From Rhizobium johnstonii 3841 (lineage in GTDB: Bacteria > Pseudomonadota > Alphaproteobacteria > Rhizobiales > Rhizobiaceae): a stretch of 64,000 bases of DNA. The DNA is taken from the NCBI RefSeq assembly GCF_000009265.1, contig NC_008380.1, forward strand, positions 4,919,501-4,983,500. The letters are read 5' to 3'. This document shows positions 46,160 to 55,167 of this stretch, one piece after another (positions within the stretch are counted from its first letter, which is position 1; every line of letters starts with the position of its first letter). The notes under the pieces are model-generated. The model was given only the letters and a program-made list of their open reading frames with translations. It made no database searches and was not told the DNA's origin. Both the position numbers and the translations under genes were made by a program.

Positions 46160-46720
46160 ATGACGACCATTTCCTGGCATGCAGATCCGCTCACTTGGGG
46201 CAATGGACCCCGCATCTTCGAAGCCTTTCTGGAGCCGACTTGCCCCTATTCGGTCAAAACGTTCAAAAAGCTCGATGACCTGCTGAGCCAGGCCGGCGAA
46301 CACAAGATCACCGTGAAGATCCGCCTGCAGTCGCAACCTTGGCATATGTATTCGGGCGTCCTCGTCCGCGGCATCATCGCAGCCTCGACGCTGGAAGGTG
46401 GCAAGGAAACTGCAAAGAAGGTGATGGCTGCTATCGCCGCCCATCGCGAGGAGTTCGAATTCGAGCGTCATGCCGGTGGCCCGAATATGGATGTGACGCC
46501 GAACCAGATCATCGAGCGCCTGGAAGGCTACAGCGGCGTCAAGCTGAAAGAGGCCTTCGCAATCCCGGATCTCGACCGGGAAATCAAATGGCACTGCAAA
46601 TATGCCCGGCAGAACGGCATCCATGTCTCGCCGACCTTCATGCTCAACGGACTGGTGCAAGCCGACATGAGCAGCGGCGATGAGGTTGGAGCCTGGGTGA
46701 AGAAGGCACTGGGCAACTGA
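46160..46720 (+). CDS. Thioredoxin-fold (DsbA-like) protein lacking the second cysteine
   Basis: 186-aa soluble protein without signal peptide. The N-terminal strand-loop FEAFLEPTCPYSVKTFKKL puts CPYS where DsbA-type enzymes have CxxC, so only the first catalytic cysteine is kept. The cis-proline strand VSPTFMLNGLV is present. A monothiol thioredoxin-like or glutathione-linked role is possible. AGAGAGGAATTTC precedes the ATG. Confidence 0.75.
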   Translation: MTTISWHADPLTWGNGPRIFEAFLEPTCPYSVKTFKKLDDLLSQAGEHKITVKIRLQSQPWHMYSGVLVRGIIAASTLEGGKETAKKVMAAIAAHREEFEFERHAGGPNMDVTPNQIIERLEGYSGVKLKEAFAIPDLDREIKWHCKYARQNGIHVSPTFMLNGLVQADMSSGDEVGAWVKKALGN

Positions 46721-46850
46721 CGCTGCCGAGTGCCAGAGACTAATAAGGTGAGCCGTCTCGCCGATGTCCTTATTGTGTTCGCACGGGGGATGGAGTCAGT
46801 AATGAATCTGGGCTAATTGCTTTTTAAGGCATTGCTGATGAACTGCCATC

Positions 46851-47024
46851 ATGACAAAGCCGCCCCGCAAGCCTTCCAAGCCGCTGCTCGATGAAGCCTA
46901 CGAGCCGCTTCGCAGCCGACCGCGCCGACGGCGAGATCCCGCTCAACCTCATCTTTCTCTCGATCCGATGCCGGCGCGTATTGCGCCGTGTCCGGCGTCA
47001 GTGGGAAGGACACGGTTCAGATGA
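46851..47024 (+). pseudogene. ligD: 5' remnant of an ATP-dependent DNA ligase D gene
   Basis: A 57-codon frame that begins MTKPPRKPSKPLLDEAYEP and continues RSRPRRRRDPAQP and LDPMPARIAPCPA. This resembles the opening of the ligase domain of rhizobial LigD proteins, which continues into the nucleotidyl-transfer lysine region; here the match ends at APCPA and the frame stops 9 codons later. The rest of the gene is missing. Its stop overlaps the start of the following glycosyltransferase gene. The assignment rests on remembered family sequence. Confidence 0.6.
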
Positions 47025-48652
47025 ACGACGACCCGAAATTGAATCGGGCCGAAGGTCAGCAATATCAGCAGCAGACGACCGACCGGGACATGGTTGCTCG
47101 CAACTACCTCAGCCTCAACACGGCGATCTTGCTAGGGATCCTGTTTATTGCGATCGTCTTCAGGTTCCACAAGATCACCTTGCCGCTCGTCGACGGCTTC
47201 AGCTGGCGCGAGATAAGCACCGCCATGATGGCCGACAATTTCCAGCAGCGCAGCTGGAACATCTTCTTTCCGGAGGTCAGCTGGACCGGGCCTGGGCCAA
47301 GCTATCAGGGCCGCGAGTTCCAGATCGTCAGCTATCTCACAGCCTTGCTCTACCAACTCTTCGGCTGGCACGACTGGTTCGGCCGCGTGGTTGCGGCCTT
47401 CTTCGGTCTGGTGACGGTGTTTTCGCTGCATCGGCTGACGGCGCTATGCTGGGGCGAGATCCGCGCCCACGCGGCGGCACTGGCCTACGCGCTGATGCCG
47501 GCGGCGATCATGATCGACAGCTCCTTTCTTCCCGATCCCGCGATGCTGGCCTTGGTCACTCTTGGCGTCTGGCTGTTCGCCAAATACTGGGCCGGCGGCA
47601 GCGGCTGGCTCCTGCCGCTCGCCACGGTCAGCTTCTCGCTCGGTGTGCTGTCAAAGCCGCCAGGCATCGCGGCCGGCGCCGCCATCTTCTATCTGATGGT
47701 CTGCTGGATTTTGGAGAAGAAGCGAAAGCAGGCGACCTGGGTTTTCCTGTCGGGGCTTTTGAGCCTGGCCATCATCGGCGCTTACTTCAGCTGGGCGATT
47801 TATCTCGGCCGCAGCTATCCGCCGTTTCATGTCGCCGGTACTGGCGGCTATATCTGGGATTACGGCTTCTGGACATATGTCAGGGACAGGTTCTACTTCA
47901 AATCCTTATGGAACACCTCGGTCTTGTGGTTCTACGGCTATCCGTTCCTGGTGCTGCTGGCCGTCGGCTTGTGGATACCACTCAGCCGCGCCGAAGACCC
48001 GAAGCAACGCACCCTTTCGGCCATTCCCTATGTCTGGCTGACTGCGGCCATCATCCTCTATCTGGCGGCGGCGGGCGAGATCACCAGCAACGTATGGAAC
48101 TTTCACATCTTCCATGTGCCGATCGCGATGTTCTGCGGCCACGGCGCGCTTCTTCTGGCAACGCTTGGGTCGAGAACCGTTCTGACGCCGGCGATGGTGC
48201 TTCGCTCGATCTTCATCGTGGCCATCGCGCTTGCCTGGTCGACCTTGCCCCTCGTCAGAACGATGAAGAAGCCAATCGCCATGAACGGCAAGCTGCTTGG
48301 CGAAGAACTGGCGCGGTTGGCGCAACCGGGCGACCTTGTCGTCGCCATCGCGCCTGAGGTCGGCGATCCCGTCGCAGTCTATTACAGCAGGGCGCGCGGC
48401 TGGGTGTTCCCGCCTGGCGGAGGCGATGCGGAATGGTCGAAATTCGTTGCGGATGACGCCACCGCGATCGCGCAGCTCGAGGAACTGCGCGCGCAGGGCG
48501 CGGATCTGTTCGGCGTGGCCAGGAACGCCACCGACAAGGAGGGCCGGCTGTTCGTCGAGCATCATGATGGGGTTATCGACCATCTGGACAGGACTGCAAC
48601 CAAGCTTGCGGATTTCAATAATTTGCTGGTCTATCGGATCACCCGTCCATGA
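47021..48652 (+). CDS. Membrane glycosyltransferase, GT39/ArnT-like
   Basis: 543-aa integral membrane protein with about ten or more hydrophobic segments. The first periplasmic loop has the acidic motif LVDGFSWREISTAMMADN of the PMT/ArnT superfamily (dolichyl- or undecaprenyl-phosphate-sugar transferases), and the large soluble tail follows residue 430. The ATG at 47021 overlaps the stop of the ligD remnant (ATGA), with GGAAGG 11 bases upstream; an in-frame ATG at 46988 is an alternative. Acceptor and donor unknown; perhaps lipid A or surface polysaccharide. The 488-aa overlapping frame is a shadow. Confidence 0.8.
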   Translation: MNDDPKLNRAEGQQYQQQTTDRDMVARNYLSLNTAILLGILFIAIVFRFHKITLPLVDGFSWREISTAMMADNFQQRSWNIFFPEVSWTGPGPSYQGREFQIVSYLTALLYQLFGWHDWFGRVVAAFFGLVTVFSLHRLTALCWGEIRAHAAALAYALMPAAIMIDSSFLPDPAMLALVTLGVWLFAKYWAGGSGWLLPLATVSFSLGVLSKPPGIAAGAAIFYLMVCWILEKKRKQATWVFLSGLLSLAIIGAYFSWAIYLGRSYPPFHVAGTGGYIWDYGFWTYVRDRFYFKSLWNTSVLWFYGYPFLVLLAVGLWIPLSRAEDPKQRTLSAIPYVWLTAAIILYLAAAGEITSNVWNFHIFHVPIAMFCGHGALLLATLGSRTVLTPAMVLRSIFIVAIALAWSTLPLVRTMKKPIAMNGKLLGEELARLAQPGDLVVAIAPEVGDPVAVYYSRARGWVFPPGGGDAEWSKFVADDATAIAQLEELRAQGADLFGVARNATDKEGRLFVEHHDGVIDHLDRTATKLADFNNLLVYRITRP

Positions 48653-48989
48653 GCACCGCGACAGTCGGGGTCATGGGCCGTCGACCACATCACGCCCAGC
48701 ACCTTCGCAGTGAAGACGATCGCGTTTTTCCTCACCTATGTCTTGGAAATGCTGCACGTCTGCAATGAGTCTCGCGACGTGGCGCACGGCCGTTTCGGCG
48801 CCGGCCGCAATCCGTCGCGCACCGCTCACATCAAGCGCCGGGCTGCAGCATATGGCTCTGACGAGGGCGGCTTGAGCCCGCGCGGCGTGTCAACGCAGAT
48901 GGTTCAAGGAGACAGCCGATCTCGACGTCCGCTTCACCGAAAGATCGAAAATAGCAGGAGGACGCGGACACCCTTACGGTCGAAGGCCG
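48653..48989. other. Gene-free flank left of the island
   Basis: 337 bp after the glycosyltransferase stop with no supported gene. A short peptide read at 48680-48760 is too short to place. This would be the host flank 3' of the original tRNA-Ser gene before integration. Confidence 0.4.
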
Positions 48990-49138
48990 AATGGCGGAGA
49001 GGGTGGGATTTGAACCCACGATACCCTTGCAGGTATGCCGCATTTCGAGTGCGGTGCATTCGACCACTCTGCCACCTCTCCGCGGTCTGGTCGGCGCTTG
49101 TTCGGCGCGGGCGTTCTCATAACGGGCAAATGACAGGC
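48990..49138. repeat. Left 149-bp direct repeat (attachment site)
   Basis: This segment is identical over 149 bp to 60976-61124. It covers a whole tRNA-Ser gene, two bases beyond its CCA end, and 55 bp of its 5' flank. The flanks of the two copies differ. The pair marks the ends of an integrative element with a period of 11,986 bp. Confidence 0.92.
48992..49083 (-). tRNA. tRNA-Ser(CGA), left copy
   Basis: 92 nt including encoded CCA. Acceptor stem GCGGAGAG pairs with CTCTCCGC; the anticodon loop CTCGAAA gives CGA (reads UCG); a long variable arm is present as in serine tRNAs; the T arm contains GGTTCAAATCC. A promoter -10 (TATGAG) lies inside the repeat, but the six bases at the -35 position (49139-49144 read on the minus strand, GAAATT) do not match a -35 box. 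This copy may thus be poorly expressed and was probably supplied by the element. Confidence 0.93.
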
Positions 49139-49636
49139 AATTTCGATCGCTGCGGCGCGGCCGTTGTGGCTGAACCGTGCCGTTTCACGCAAATGGAACG
49201 CCCGGCGAAATTGTCTTCGTCCAGACCAAGCGTATCGATCCTGCTGCGTGCACCGCACCTGTTGAATGCTCACTGGCCAGAAAGCGGATCCCAAGCAACG
49301 CTTCCAGATTTGCCTCGAACAGGTTCTGAAGCGACTTTTCGACCTGGACGGCCGCCCGGCAAGTTCGTCACCTGGGCGCAATTGAAATAGCTTGGTGTCT
49401 CTCAAAGCTAACTCCGAATCTACTGTTATGTGCGTCTTGATGGGCGATCAGACGAAAATCGCCCTCTCGGTGATGTCGCTGTCGGCGATCACCGGATCCA
49501 AGCTTACCGCTTTTCGCTAACTCGCTTGCAAACTGAACCCATTGTTTTCCTTCCATCTCAAGCGTTGACAATCAGCATGCAACTTGCTCAATGACAGGTT
49601 GTAAACGTATGTCCGATTCACTAAACGGGGAAATCG
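49139..49636. other. Gene-free left end of the island
   Basis: About 500 bp with no supported gene. It is the element end next to the left attachment site. A TTGACA at 49565-49570 is the only promoter-like box ahead of the restriction-modification gene; the matching -10 is weak. Confidence 0.4.
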
Positions 49637-52600
49637 ATGCTAATCGCCGACTTTATGAGCAAGGTGCTTGCCGTTCACAAGACCGGTGCCGCGACCGAAC
49701 ACTCTTATCGGCCGGCGCTAGAAGGCTTGTTCAACTCGCTGAATCCATCAGTCACAGCGATAAACGAACCGAAACGCGTGAAGTGCGGCGCTCCCGACTT
49801 CATCGTGCAGCGGGGCGATATTGTGATCGGACATGCTGAGGCAAAAGATCTCGGCCTGGACATCCATTCGTTCAAGGATGCCAACATGGACCAGCAGCAG
49901 CGCTATTTGAAAGCGCTGCCGAACCTAATCTACACGAATTGCCTCGATTGGGACTTCTTCCGGGATGGCGAGAAATTCGCGACGGTCAAGATCGGCGAGA
50001 TGGATTCCGGCATTAAACCGAACCCCGACCAATATGAACAACTCGAGAACCTTCTCCAGAACTTCGTCGTCCAAAAACCGCAGACCATTACTAGCCCGCG
50101 CGACCTGGCCACGCGCATGGCCGGTAAAGCCAACCTGATCAAGGACGTGCTGCGAAAGACGCTAGCCGACGACAAGACCTTCCAGTCAGACCTTTTCACA
50201 CAGTATTCCGCGTTCAAAGAAAACCTGATTCACGACATCACGCCGGAAGACTTCTCAGACATCTATGCGGAAACCGTCGCTTATGGCATGTTCGCCGCCC
50301 GCCTGCACGACACAACACTAAAGACCTTCACGCGTCAGGAAGCGCTTGAGCTTCTGCCGAAATCCAACCCCTTTCTTCGGTCGCTCTTCGGATATGTCGC
50401 AGGGCATGACCTCGATGACCGTATCGCCTGGATTATCGATGACCTGGCAGGCGTCTTCCAAGCGGTCGACATCTCGAAAATTATGGCTGGGTTCGGGAAG
50501 CTCACAGGGCAGGACGACCCCTTCCTGCATTTCTACGAGACGTTCCTGGCGGCCTACAATCCGGCGAAGCGCAGGGCGCGCGGCGTCTGGTATACACCCG
50601 AGCCTGTGGTGAACTTTATCGTGCGCGCCGTGGATGAGGTGCTGCAGGGCGATTTTGGGCTCGGCGATGGCTTGGCCGACACGTCGAAGGTGACCATCGA
50701 CTGGGACACTGGACAGCGAAAACACACGCAAAAGGGTGACTTCACCAAGGACGGAAAAAACCAGATTGAGAAGCGCGAGGTTCATCGCGTTCAGATCCTC
50801 GACCCTGCGACAGGCACTGGCACATTCCTGGCGGAGGTCATCAAACAAATTGCTCCTAAGGTCCAAGGAGTAGCACCCGGCATGTGGTCGAAATACATCG
50901 CGGATGATCTTATCCCGCGACTTCACGGCTTCGAGCTGCTTATGGCCTCCTACGCCATGTGTCACACGAAAATCGACATGATCCTGACGGAGCTCGGCTA
51001 CAAGCCCGGCGCGATGCCGCCCAGACTCTCAGTCTACCTGACGAACAGCCTGGAGGAGGGGGAGCCGGCAAACCAAACGCTCCCGTTCACTCAGTGGCTC
51101 AGTCGCGAGGCGAAGGGCGCGAACACGATCAAGCGAGACATGCCGATCATGTGCGTGATCGGCAATCCTCCCTATTCGGTCGCATCAAGCAACAAGGGCG
51201 AATGGGCGAACGCGCTAGTGGCACCCTACAAAGCCGACCTGGACGAGACGAGCATAAACTCGCTTTCCGATGACTACGTCAAGTTCATCCGCCTGGCGGA
51301 GACCTTCGTGTCGGCGAACAAGGTCGGCATGTTCGGCATGATAACCAATAACTCGTTCCTGGACGGCGTGGTCCACCGAAAGATGCGTCTTCACCTCCGC
51401 CGAACCTTCGACGACATCTACATCATCAACCTGCACGGCGACTCGAACAAGAAGGAGCGGACCCCGGAAGGCCTGCCCGATCGGAACGTCTTCGATATCA
51501 TGCAGGGTGTCTCGATCACGATCGCGATCAAGACCGGAAAAAAGGAGGGGCTGGCCGATGTTCACGTAAAGGACATCTGGGGCTCGAGGCAGAGCAAATA
51601 CGACTACCTCACTGCCAACTCCCTGAAGTCGATCGACTTCCAGGACGCTAACTTCCATGGCGACTATCACTTCTTTACACGAAAGGAATTCGCCGACGTC
51701 GACACCTATGAAGCCGGCTTCAAGATCAGCGACCTGTTCCTTTCGGGGCTGAGCGGCATCAAGTTCCGCAAGGACCGACTCTTGGTCCTCGGAAACTACA
51801 CCCGCGCCGACGCCGTTCAGATGGCCGAAGACGTGGCCACGATGACCAAGAGCGCCCTCCTGAAGAAGTATGGGTTTTCCGAGACAAACGACTGGCAGCT
51901 CGATCAGCAGCGGCCGAACTTCCAAGATCGCCAGGCCGGTGACTTCATAAAAATTGCCTATCGGCCGCTCGATTGGCGTTGGACTTACTATCCCCTCGAC
52001 AAGATCCACCACATCATCCCACGGGGTGACTCGAGACGCGGCTTGATGCAACACATGATCGGCGGCGAAAACATCGCGCTCATCTCCGGCCGACAGAACA
52101 AGTCGGGTGCAATCAACCATTTCTTCGTGTCGAACTGCCCCAGTGAGATGAAGACGGGCGAAAGCACAATCCAATCCTACCACTTTCCGCTCTACCTCTA
52201 TCCGACCGAGCAGGATCTAGACCGGGAACGACGAGTGAACTTCGATCCGAAGATTTTCAAACGGATCCAGTCGCTAGGGAAGGACAAGGCGCACGGCATT
52301 CCGGACGAGGTCCACATCTTCGACTACATCTACGCTGTGCTTCATTGCCCGACCTACCGCGAGACCTATGCCGAGTTCCTCCGGATCGATTTCCCGCGAA
52401 TACCTTATCCCGCCAACCCTCAGGAGTTCTGGACCCTGTCCGCCCAGGGCGCGCAGCTCCGCAAGCTTCACCTTATGGATTCGACCTCGATCGGCGCCAC
52501 GCCTTATCCCTTCCAAGGGGAGGGTGACAACGTCGTGGATTATCCAAAATTCGAGGGTGGAAAGGTTTGGATCAACAAAACCCAAGGCTTCGACGCCGTG

Positions 52601-52783
52601 CCGGAGAAGGCCTGGGACTTCTTCATCGGCGGATACCAGCCGGCACAGCGCTGGCTTAAAGACCGGAGGAGACGGGCCCTGAGCTTCGATGAAGTAAAGC
52701 ATTTCCAGCGCATCATCAAAATCTTGGCCGAGACCGACCGGATAATGACCTCGATGGAAATGACGTTGAAAATGGCAGGTTAA
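49637..52783 (+). CDS. Single-chain restriction-modification enzyme (type IIG/ISP-like, no helicase)
   Basis: 1048-aa protein that should both cut and methylate DNA. An N-terminal PD-(D/E)xK-like nuclease motif is visible as Asp54 and Glu68-x-Lys70 (in APDF and HAEAK). The N6-adenine methyltransferase core follows: motif I DPATGTGTF from Asp389, and catalytic NPPY at 510-513. The C-terminal 450 residues look like the LlaBIII-type target recognition domain (RPLDWRWTYY, PRGDSRRGLMQHM, DYIYAVLHCPTYRETYAEFLRIDFPRIPY). Unlike type ISP enzymes it has no SF2 helicase between nuclease and methylase. GGGGAAATCG precedes the ATG. Island cargo; defence role inferred. Confidence 0.88.
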   Translation: MLIADFMSKVLAVHKTGAATEHSYRPALEGLFNSLNPSVTAINEPKRVKCGAPDFIVQRGDIVIGHAEAKDLGLDIHSFKDANMDQQQRYLKALPNLIYTNCLDWDFFRDGEKFATVKIGEMDSGIKPNPDQYEQLENLLQNFVVQKPQTITSPRDLATRMAGKANLIKDVLRKTLADDKTFQSDLFTQYSAFKENLIHDITPEDFSDIYAETVAYGMFAARLHDTTLKTFTRQEALELLPKSNPFLRSLFGYVAGHDLDDRIAWIIDDLAGVFQAVDISKIMAGFGKLTGQDDPFLHFYETFLAAYNPAKRRARGVWYTPEPVVNFIVRAVDEVLQGDFGLGDGLADTSKVTIDWDTGQRKHTQKGDFTKDGKNQIEKREVHRVQILDPATGTGTFLAEVIKQIAPKVQGVAPGMWSKYIADDLIPRLHGFELLMASYAMCHTKIDMILTELGYKPGAMPPRLSVYLTNSLEEGEPANQTLPFTQWLSREAKGANTIKRDMPIMCVIGNPPYSVASSNKGEWANALVAPYKADLDETSINSLSDDYVKFIRLAETFVSANKVGMFGMITNNSFLDGVVHRKMRLHLRRTFDDIYIINLHGDSNKKERTPEGLPDRNVFDIMQGVSITIAIKTGKKEGLADVHVKDIWGSRQSKYDYLTANSLKSIDFQDANFHGDYHFFTRKEFADVDTYEAGFKISDLFLSGLSGIKFRKDRLLVLGNYTRADAVQMAEDVATMTKSALLKKYGFSETNDWQLDQQRPNFQDRQAGDFIKIAYRPLDWRWTYYPLDKIHHIIPRGDSRRGLMQHMIGGENIALISGRQNKSGAINHFFVSNCPSEMKTGESTIQSYHFPLYLYPTEQDLDRERRVNFDPKIFKRIQSLGKDKAHGIPDEVHIFDYIYAVLHCPTYRETYAEFLRIDFPRIPYPANPQEFWTLSAQGAQLRKLHLMDSTSIGATPYPFQGEGDNVVDYPKFEGGKVWINKTQGFDAVPEKAWDFFIGGYQPAQRWLKDRRRRALSFDEVKHFQRIIKILAETDRIMTSMEMTLKMAG

Positions 52784-52994
52784 TTTCAGTTGTTGACTTC
52801 TGGAACGGTCTTGAAGCTGTCAGGGCGCGAGACCGGGACCCGCATTTCTAGACGCGGATTTCTGAACGACTGAGTGCTGTTGCCTCAGGGGAGCTTACCA
52901 GCGCGCACCACGCGATCCAGCTGTAAAGTCATAGCGTCAGACATGCCAAACGCGACAGCGAGTCTCCTGGTCGATTGGTGAACAGGGCAGTGAT

Positions 52995-53552
52995 CTAAGG
53001 TTCACGAAGAACGCGTGCCAAGGTTTTCGGATGCACCTGATACCTTGCAGCGACGGCAGCAACTGGCTCCAGGTCGACCTCGACAGCGCGCCGGGCAGCG
53101 TCCGTCTGCTCGTCGGTCATCGACGGGCGGCGCCCTAAGCGTGAACCTCTGGCTCTCGCAGCTTCCATCCCTGCCTTTGTGCGCTCGCTGATGATAGCTC
53201 TCTCGAATTCCGCCATCGCGGCCATCATATGAAAAACCAGCCGCCCGCCTGATGAGGAGGTGTCGATGCTCTCGGTCAGGGACCTGAAATCGCAGCCACG
53301 TCGCGAAAGTCCATTTACAGTTTGGATGAGATCTACCAACGAACGGCCAAGGCGATCGAGCCGCCACACGACGAGCATGTCATTAGGCTTCAGGTGTCTA
53401 AGGGCTTTGCGCAGGCCAGGGCGCTGGAAATCGGCACCAGACAACCCATGGTCGGTGAAGATGTCAGAGCAGCCAGCAGCCTTCAACGCCGCAACCTGTA
53501 AATCGAGATTCTGCTCAACCGTCGACACGCGAGCATATCCGATAAGTTTCAT
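52995..53552 (-). CDS. Serine recombinase (resolvase/invertase family)
   Basis: 185-aa recombinase with the catalytic serine in GYARVST (Ser10), the VVWRLDRLGRSLVDLI and ERTKAGMEAARARGSRLGRRP segments of the resolvase/invertase family, and a short C-terminal helix-turn-helix (YQVHPKTLARVL). The ATG at 53552 begins directly at the domain; an upstream Met 12 codons earlier is less likely. It may invert or resolve DNA within the element. No paired recombination site was found by eye nearby. Confidence 0.9.
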   Translation of the reverse strand: MKLIGYARVSTVEQNLDLQVAALKAAGCSDIFTDHGLSGADFQRPGLRKALRHLKPNDMLVVWRLDRLGRSLVDLIQTVNGLSRRGCDFRSLTESIDTSSSGGRLVFHMMAAMAEFERAIISERTKAGMEAARARGSRLGRRPSMTDEQTDAARRAVEVDLEPVAAVAARYQVHPKTLARVLREP

Positions 53553-53740
53553 GATGATTTGACCCGCCTTCGGCTTGCACCTAAGCAATTGACATATAGG
53601 AACCTTTTCGCTCTGTCGGGCTTAAAATCGAGCCAAGCCGGAAGTCCTTGAAATTACAGGATGCGACCAGATCAGCGGTTACCGCTATCGTCTATCGGAC
53701 AAAGGTTCCCTTTCGCTCTCGCGGGTTATGTATTGGCTCG

Positions 53741-54019
53741 ATGTCCGACGAGGAGTGCATGGACTTTTCACTGATCGTGTTTGCATCTGGCGTCGTCTTC
53801 GGCGGCGCGTGTGCGATCTTGGCAACGAATAAGAACCGCGATCCGCTGGCCTGGTTTGCCATAGGTTTCTTCTTCAGTTTCATCGCTTTGATTGTGATCG
53901 CTGCGCTTTCGCCTGTCGTGAAGTCACAAAGCACGACTGGCAAGTCATCTCGCAAAACCAAGTCGACGAATGGCTTCCCTGACAATCCAGTAGATCCTGA
54001 GCGTCCGTGGCTCGGCTAA
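53741..54019 (+). CDS. Small membrane protein, about 92 aa
   Basis: Frame with two hydrophobic segments (SLIVFASGVVFGGACAIL and AWFAIGFFFSFIALIVIAAL) separated by a short polar turn NKNRDPL, and a charged, proline-containing tail. Starts are possible at 53648, 53741 or 53759; GAGGAG lies only 3 bases before the last. The fold recalls short double-spanning proteins of unknown function. No family recognised. Confidence 0.5.
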   Translation: MSDEECMDFSLIVFASGVVFGGACAILATNKNRDPLAWFAIGFFFSFIALIVIAALSPVVKSQSTTGKSSRKTKSTNGFPDNPVDPERPWLG

Positions 54020-54106
54020 AGGAAACCCTCGCACCGGCGAATTCAATTGGTCAATTCGCGGCCGATAAACCTCAGCTTGGCGAACACACACACAAATCGA
54101 AACACC

Positions 54107-54475
54107 TTAGCAATTGGCAAGAGGCGGTAAGTGCCAGTGATATGCGATTGCCTTGACACGAATCCGAGGCTTGCTCTGCGGGCACCGGAAATCAGGAAAA
54201 CGGTCGTCAGCCCATACGATATTGCTGGGCCGCTCACGGTATTTAGCGGCCATTGCATGCACCTGAGCTTTCAATTCTTCACTCAACATAGGTTCGGATT
54301 TCCCATTAATAAGATAGTTCAACAGCGCTCTACGCGTGCCTGATCGTGCGTGTTTGGGCGCTTTGACAGACTGTTCGACCGAAGACGTTTCACTTGAAGG
54401 ATATCCTGGGAGAAGCGAACGAGCCTTCCGGACCATCAAAACATCCCGAAAGTTGGATTGCTCGCCATCCCACAC
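54107..54475 (-). CDS. Hypothetical protein, up to 122 aa
   Basis: An open frame with EELKAQVHAMAAKYRERPSNIVWADDRFPDF in its second half, which reads like a real helical protein; the first 40 residues are less convincing, and a later start is possible. It overlaps the end of the upstream 176-aa frame by 40 bp. No function recognised. Part of the island. Confidence 0.35.
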   Translation of the reverse strand: MWDGEQSNFRDVLMVRKARSLLPGYPSSETSSVEQSVKAPKHARSGTRRALLNYLINGKSEPMLSEELKAQVHAMAAKYRERPSNIVWADDRFPDFRCPQSKPRIRVKAIAYHWHLPPLANC

Positions 54476-54966
54476 TCGGCTTCTGCCGCTGCTCCCCGCT
54501 TGCTGTCCCGCTCCTGCTGACGAAGCATAAGCCAGACCTGAATGTCAGATGCTGCCACGCCCTTTGCCTCCTGGCGCTTGATGAAATTCGCGTCAGCACG
54601 CTGGTCACGCTTGCGCTCCTCTTTTTGCGCAGGCGTCATGTGCGACAGATCTTCGTTCGGCTTGTTGCGAACCTTGCGCCGGCCGGCATTGCGCGACGCC
54701 CTACCGTTCCGAGAACGCCAGTCGTCAATATCACGCAGCCTGCGCCACTTTTCGTCGGCATCACGCCGCTTTTCCTCTTCAAGCCGCTCCTCTGCCTTCT
54801 TGATCTGGTAATCCAGCTCCGCCATGCGGCGCTGGTCATTCGAAGAGATCGCAAGCTCACGCTTCTCGCGTAGAGAGCGAAGTTCTCGCAGCCGACGGTC
54901 GTATGGGGTGAGCTTAATTGTCGCAGGAATGAAAGCATAAGCGTCGTCATCGTTCCGATTTTCCAT
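54436..54966 (-). CDS. Charged coiled-coil hypothetical protein, 176 aa
   Basis: The start has AAGGAA about 9 bases upstream. Residues 20-75 (RRLRELRSLREKREL and following) are rich in Arg, Glu and Lys with a heptad-like pattern, suggesting a coiled coil; the middle is strongly basic (NGRASRNAGRRKVRNK). No known domain. It may be a DNA- or RNA-binding accessory protein of the element; that is inference from charge only. Confidence 0.5.
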   Translation of the reverse strand: MENRNDDDAYAFIPATIKLTPYDRRLRELRSLREKRELAISSNDQRRMAELDYQIKKAEERLEEEKRRDADEKWRRLRDIDDWRSRNGRASRNAGRRKVRNKPNEDLSHMTPAQKEERKRDQRADANFIKRQEAKGVAASDIQVWLMLRQQERDSKRGAAAEAECGMASNPTFGMF

Positions 54967-55069
54967 ACCGGAAGTTCCTTTGCCGTTCTTGTTCGCAAAG
55001 ACTTATAGCGGCGGCATGGTGGAACTGCTTCAAGTCGCGAGCGAAGGCAGGAAGCTTCTGACGAGCCGG

Positions 55070-55167
55070 GAGCGTGAACTTCTGGCCGTTATTAGAACAT
55101 TTATATAGACTTATAATAACTGTAGTTTTTTATAAATCCATAATACACCGGACGAAAGTTCACGCTC
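55070..55167. repeat. 12-bp inverted repeat around a 74-bp AT-rich core
   Basis: GAGCGTGAACTT at 55070-55081 and AAGTTCACGCTC at 55156-55167 are exact complements, and the pairing goes on outwards with one extra G (CCGG side). The DNA between is much richer in A and T than its surroundings (runs such as ATTTATATAGACTTATAATA). Confidence 0.7.

Noticed and set aside
46891..48357. 488-codon frame overlapping the GT39-like gene
   Set aside because: It is a +1/-1 shadow rich in Arg and Gly; the membrane protein frame has clear hydrophobic segments and a family motif.
48672..48760. Possible 3' fragment of ligD after the glycosyltransferase gene
   Set aside because: A short peptide in one frame slightly recalls a polymerase-domain strand, but the match is too short and uncertain to report.
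52995..53552. Invertible segment served by the serine recombinase
   Set aside because: No pair of matching inverted recombination sites was seen around the gene, so an inversion system cannot be claimed.
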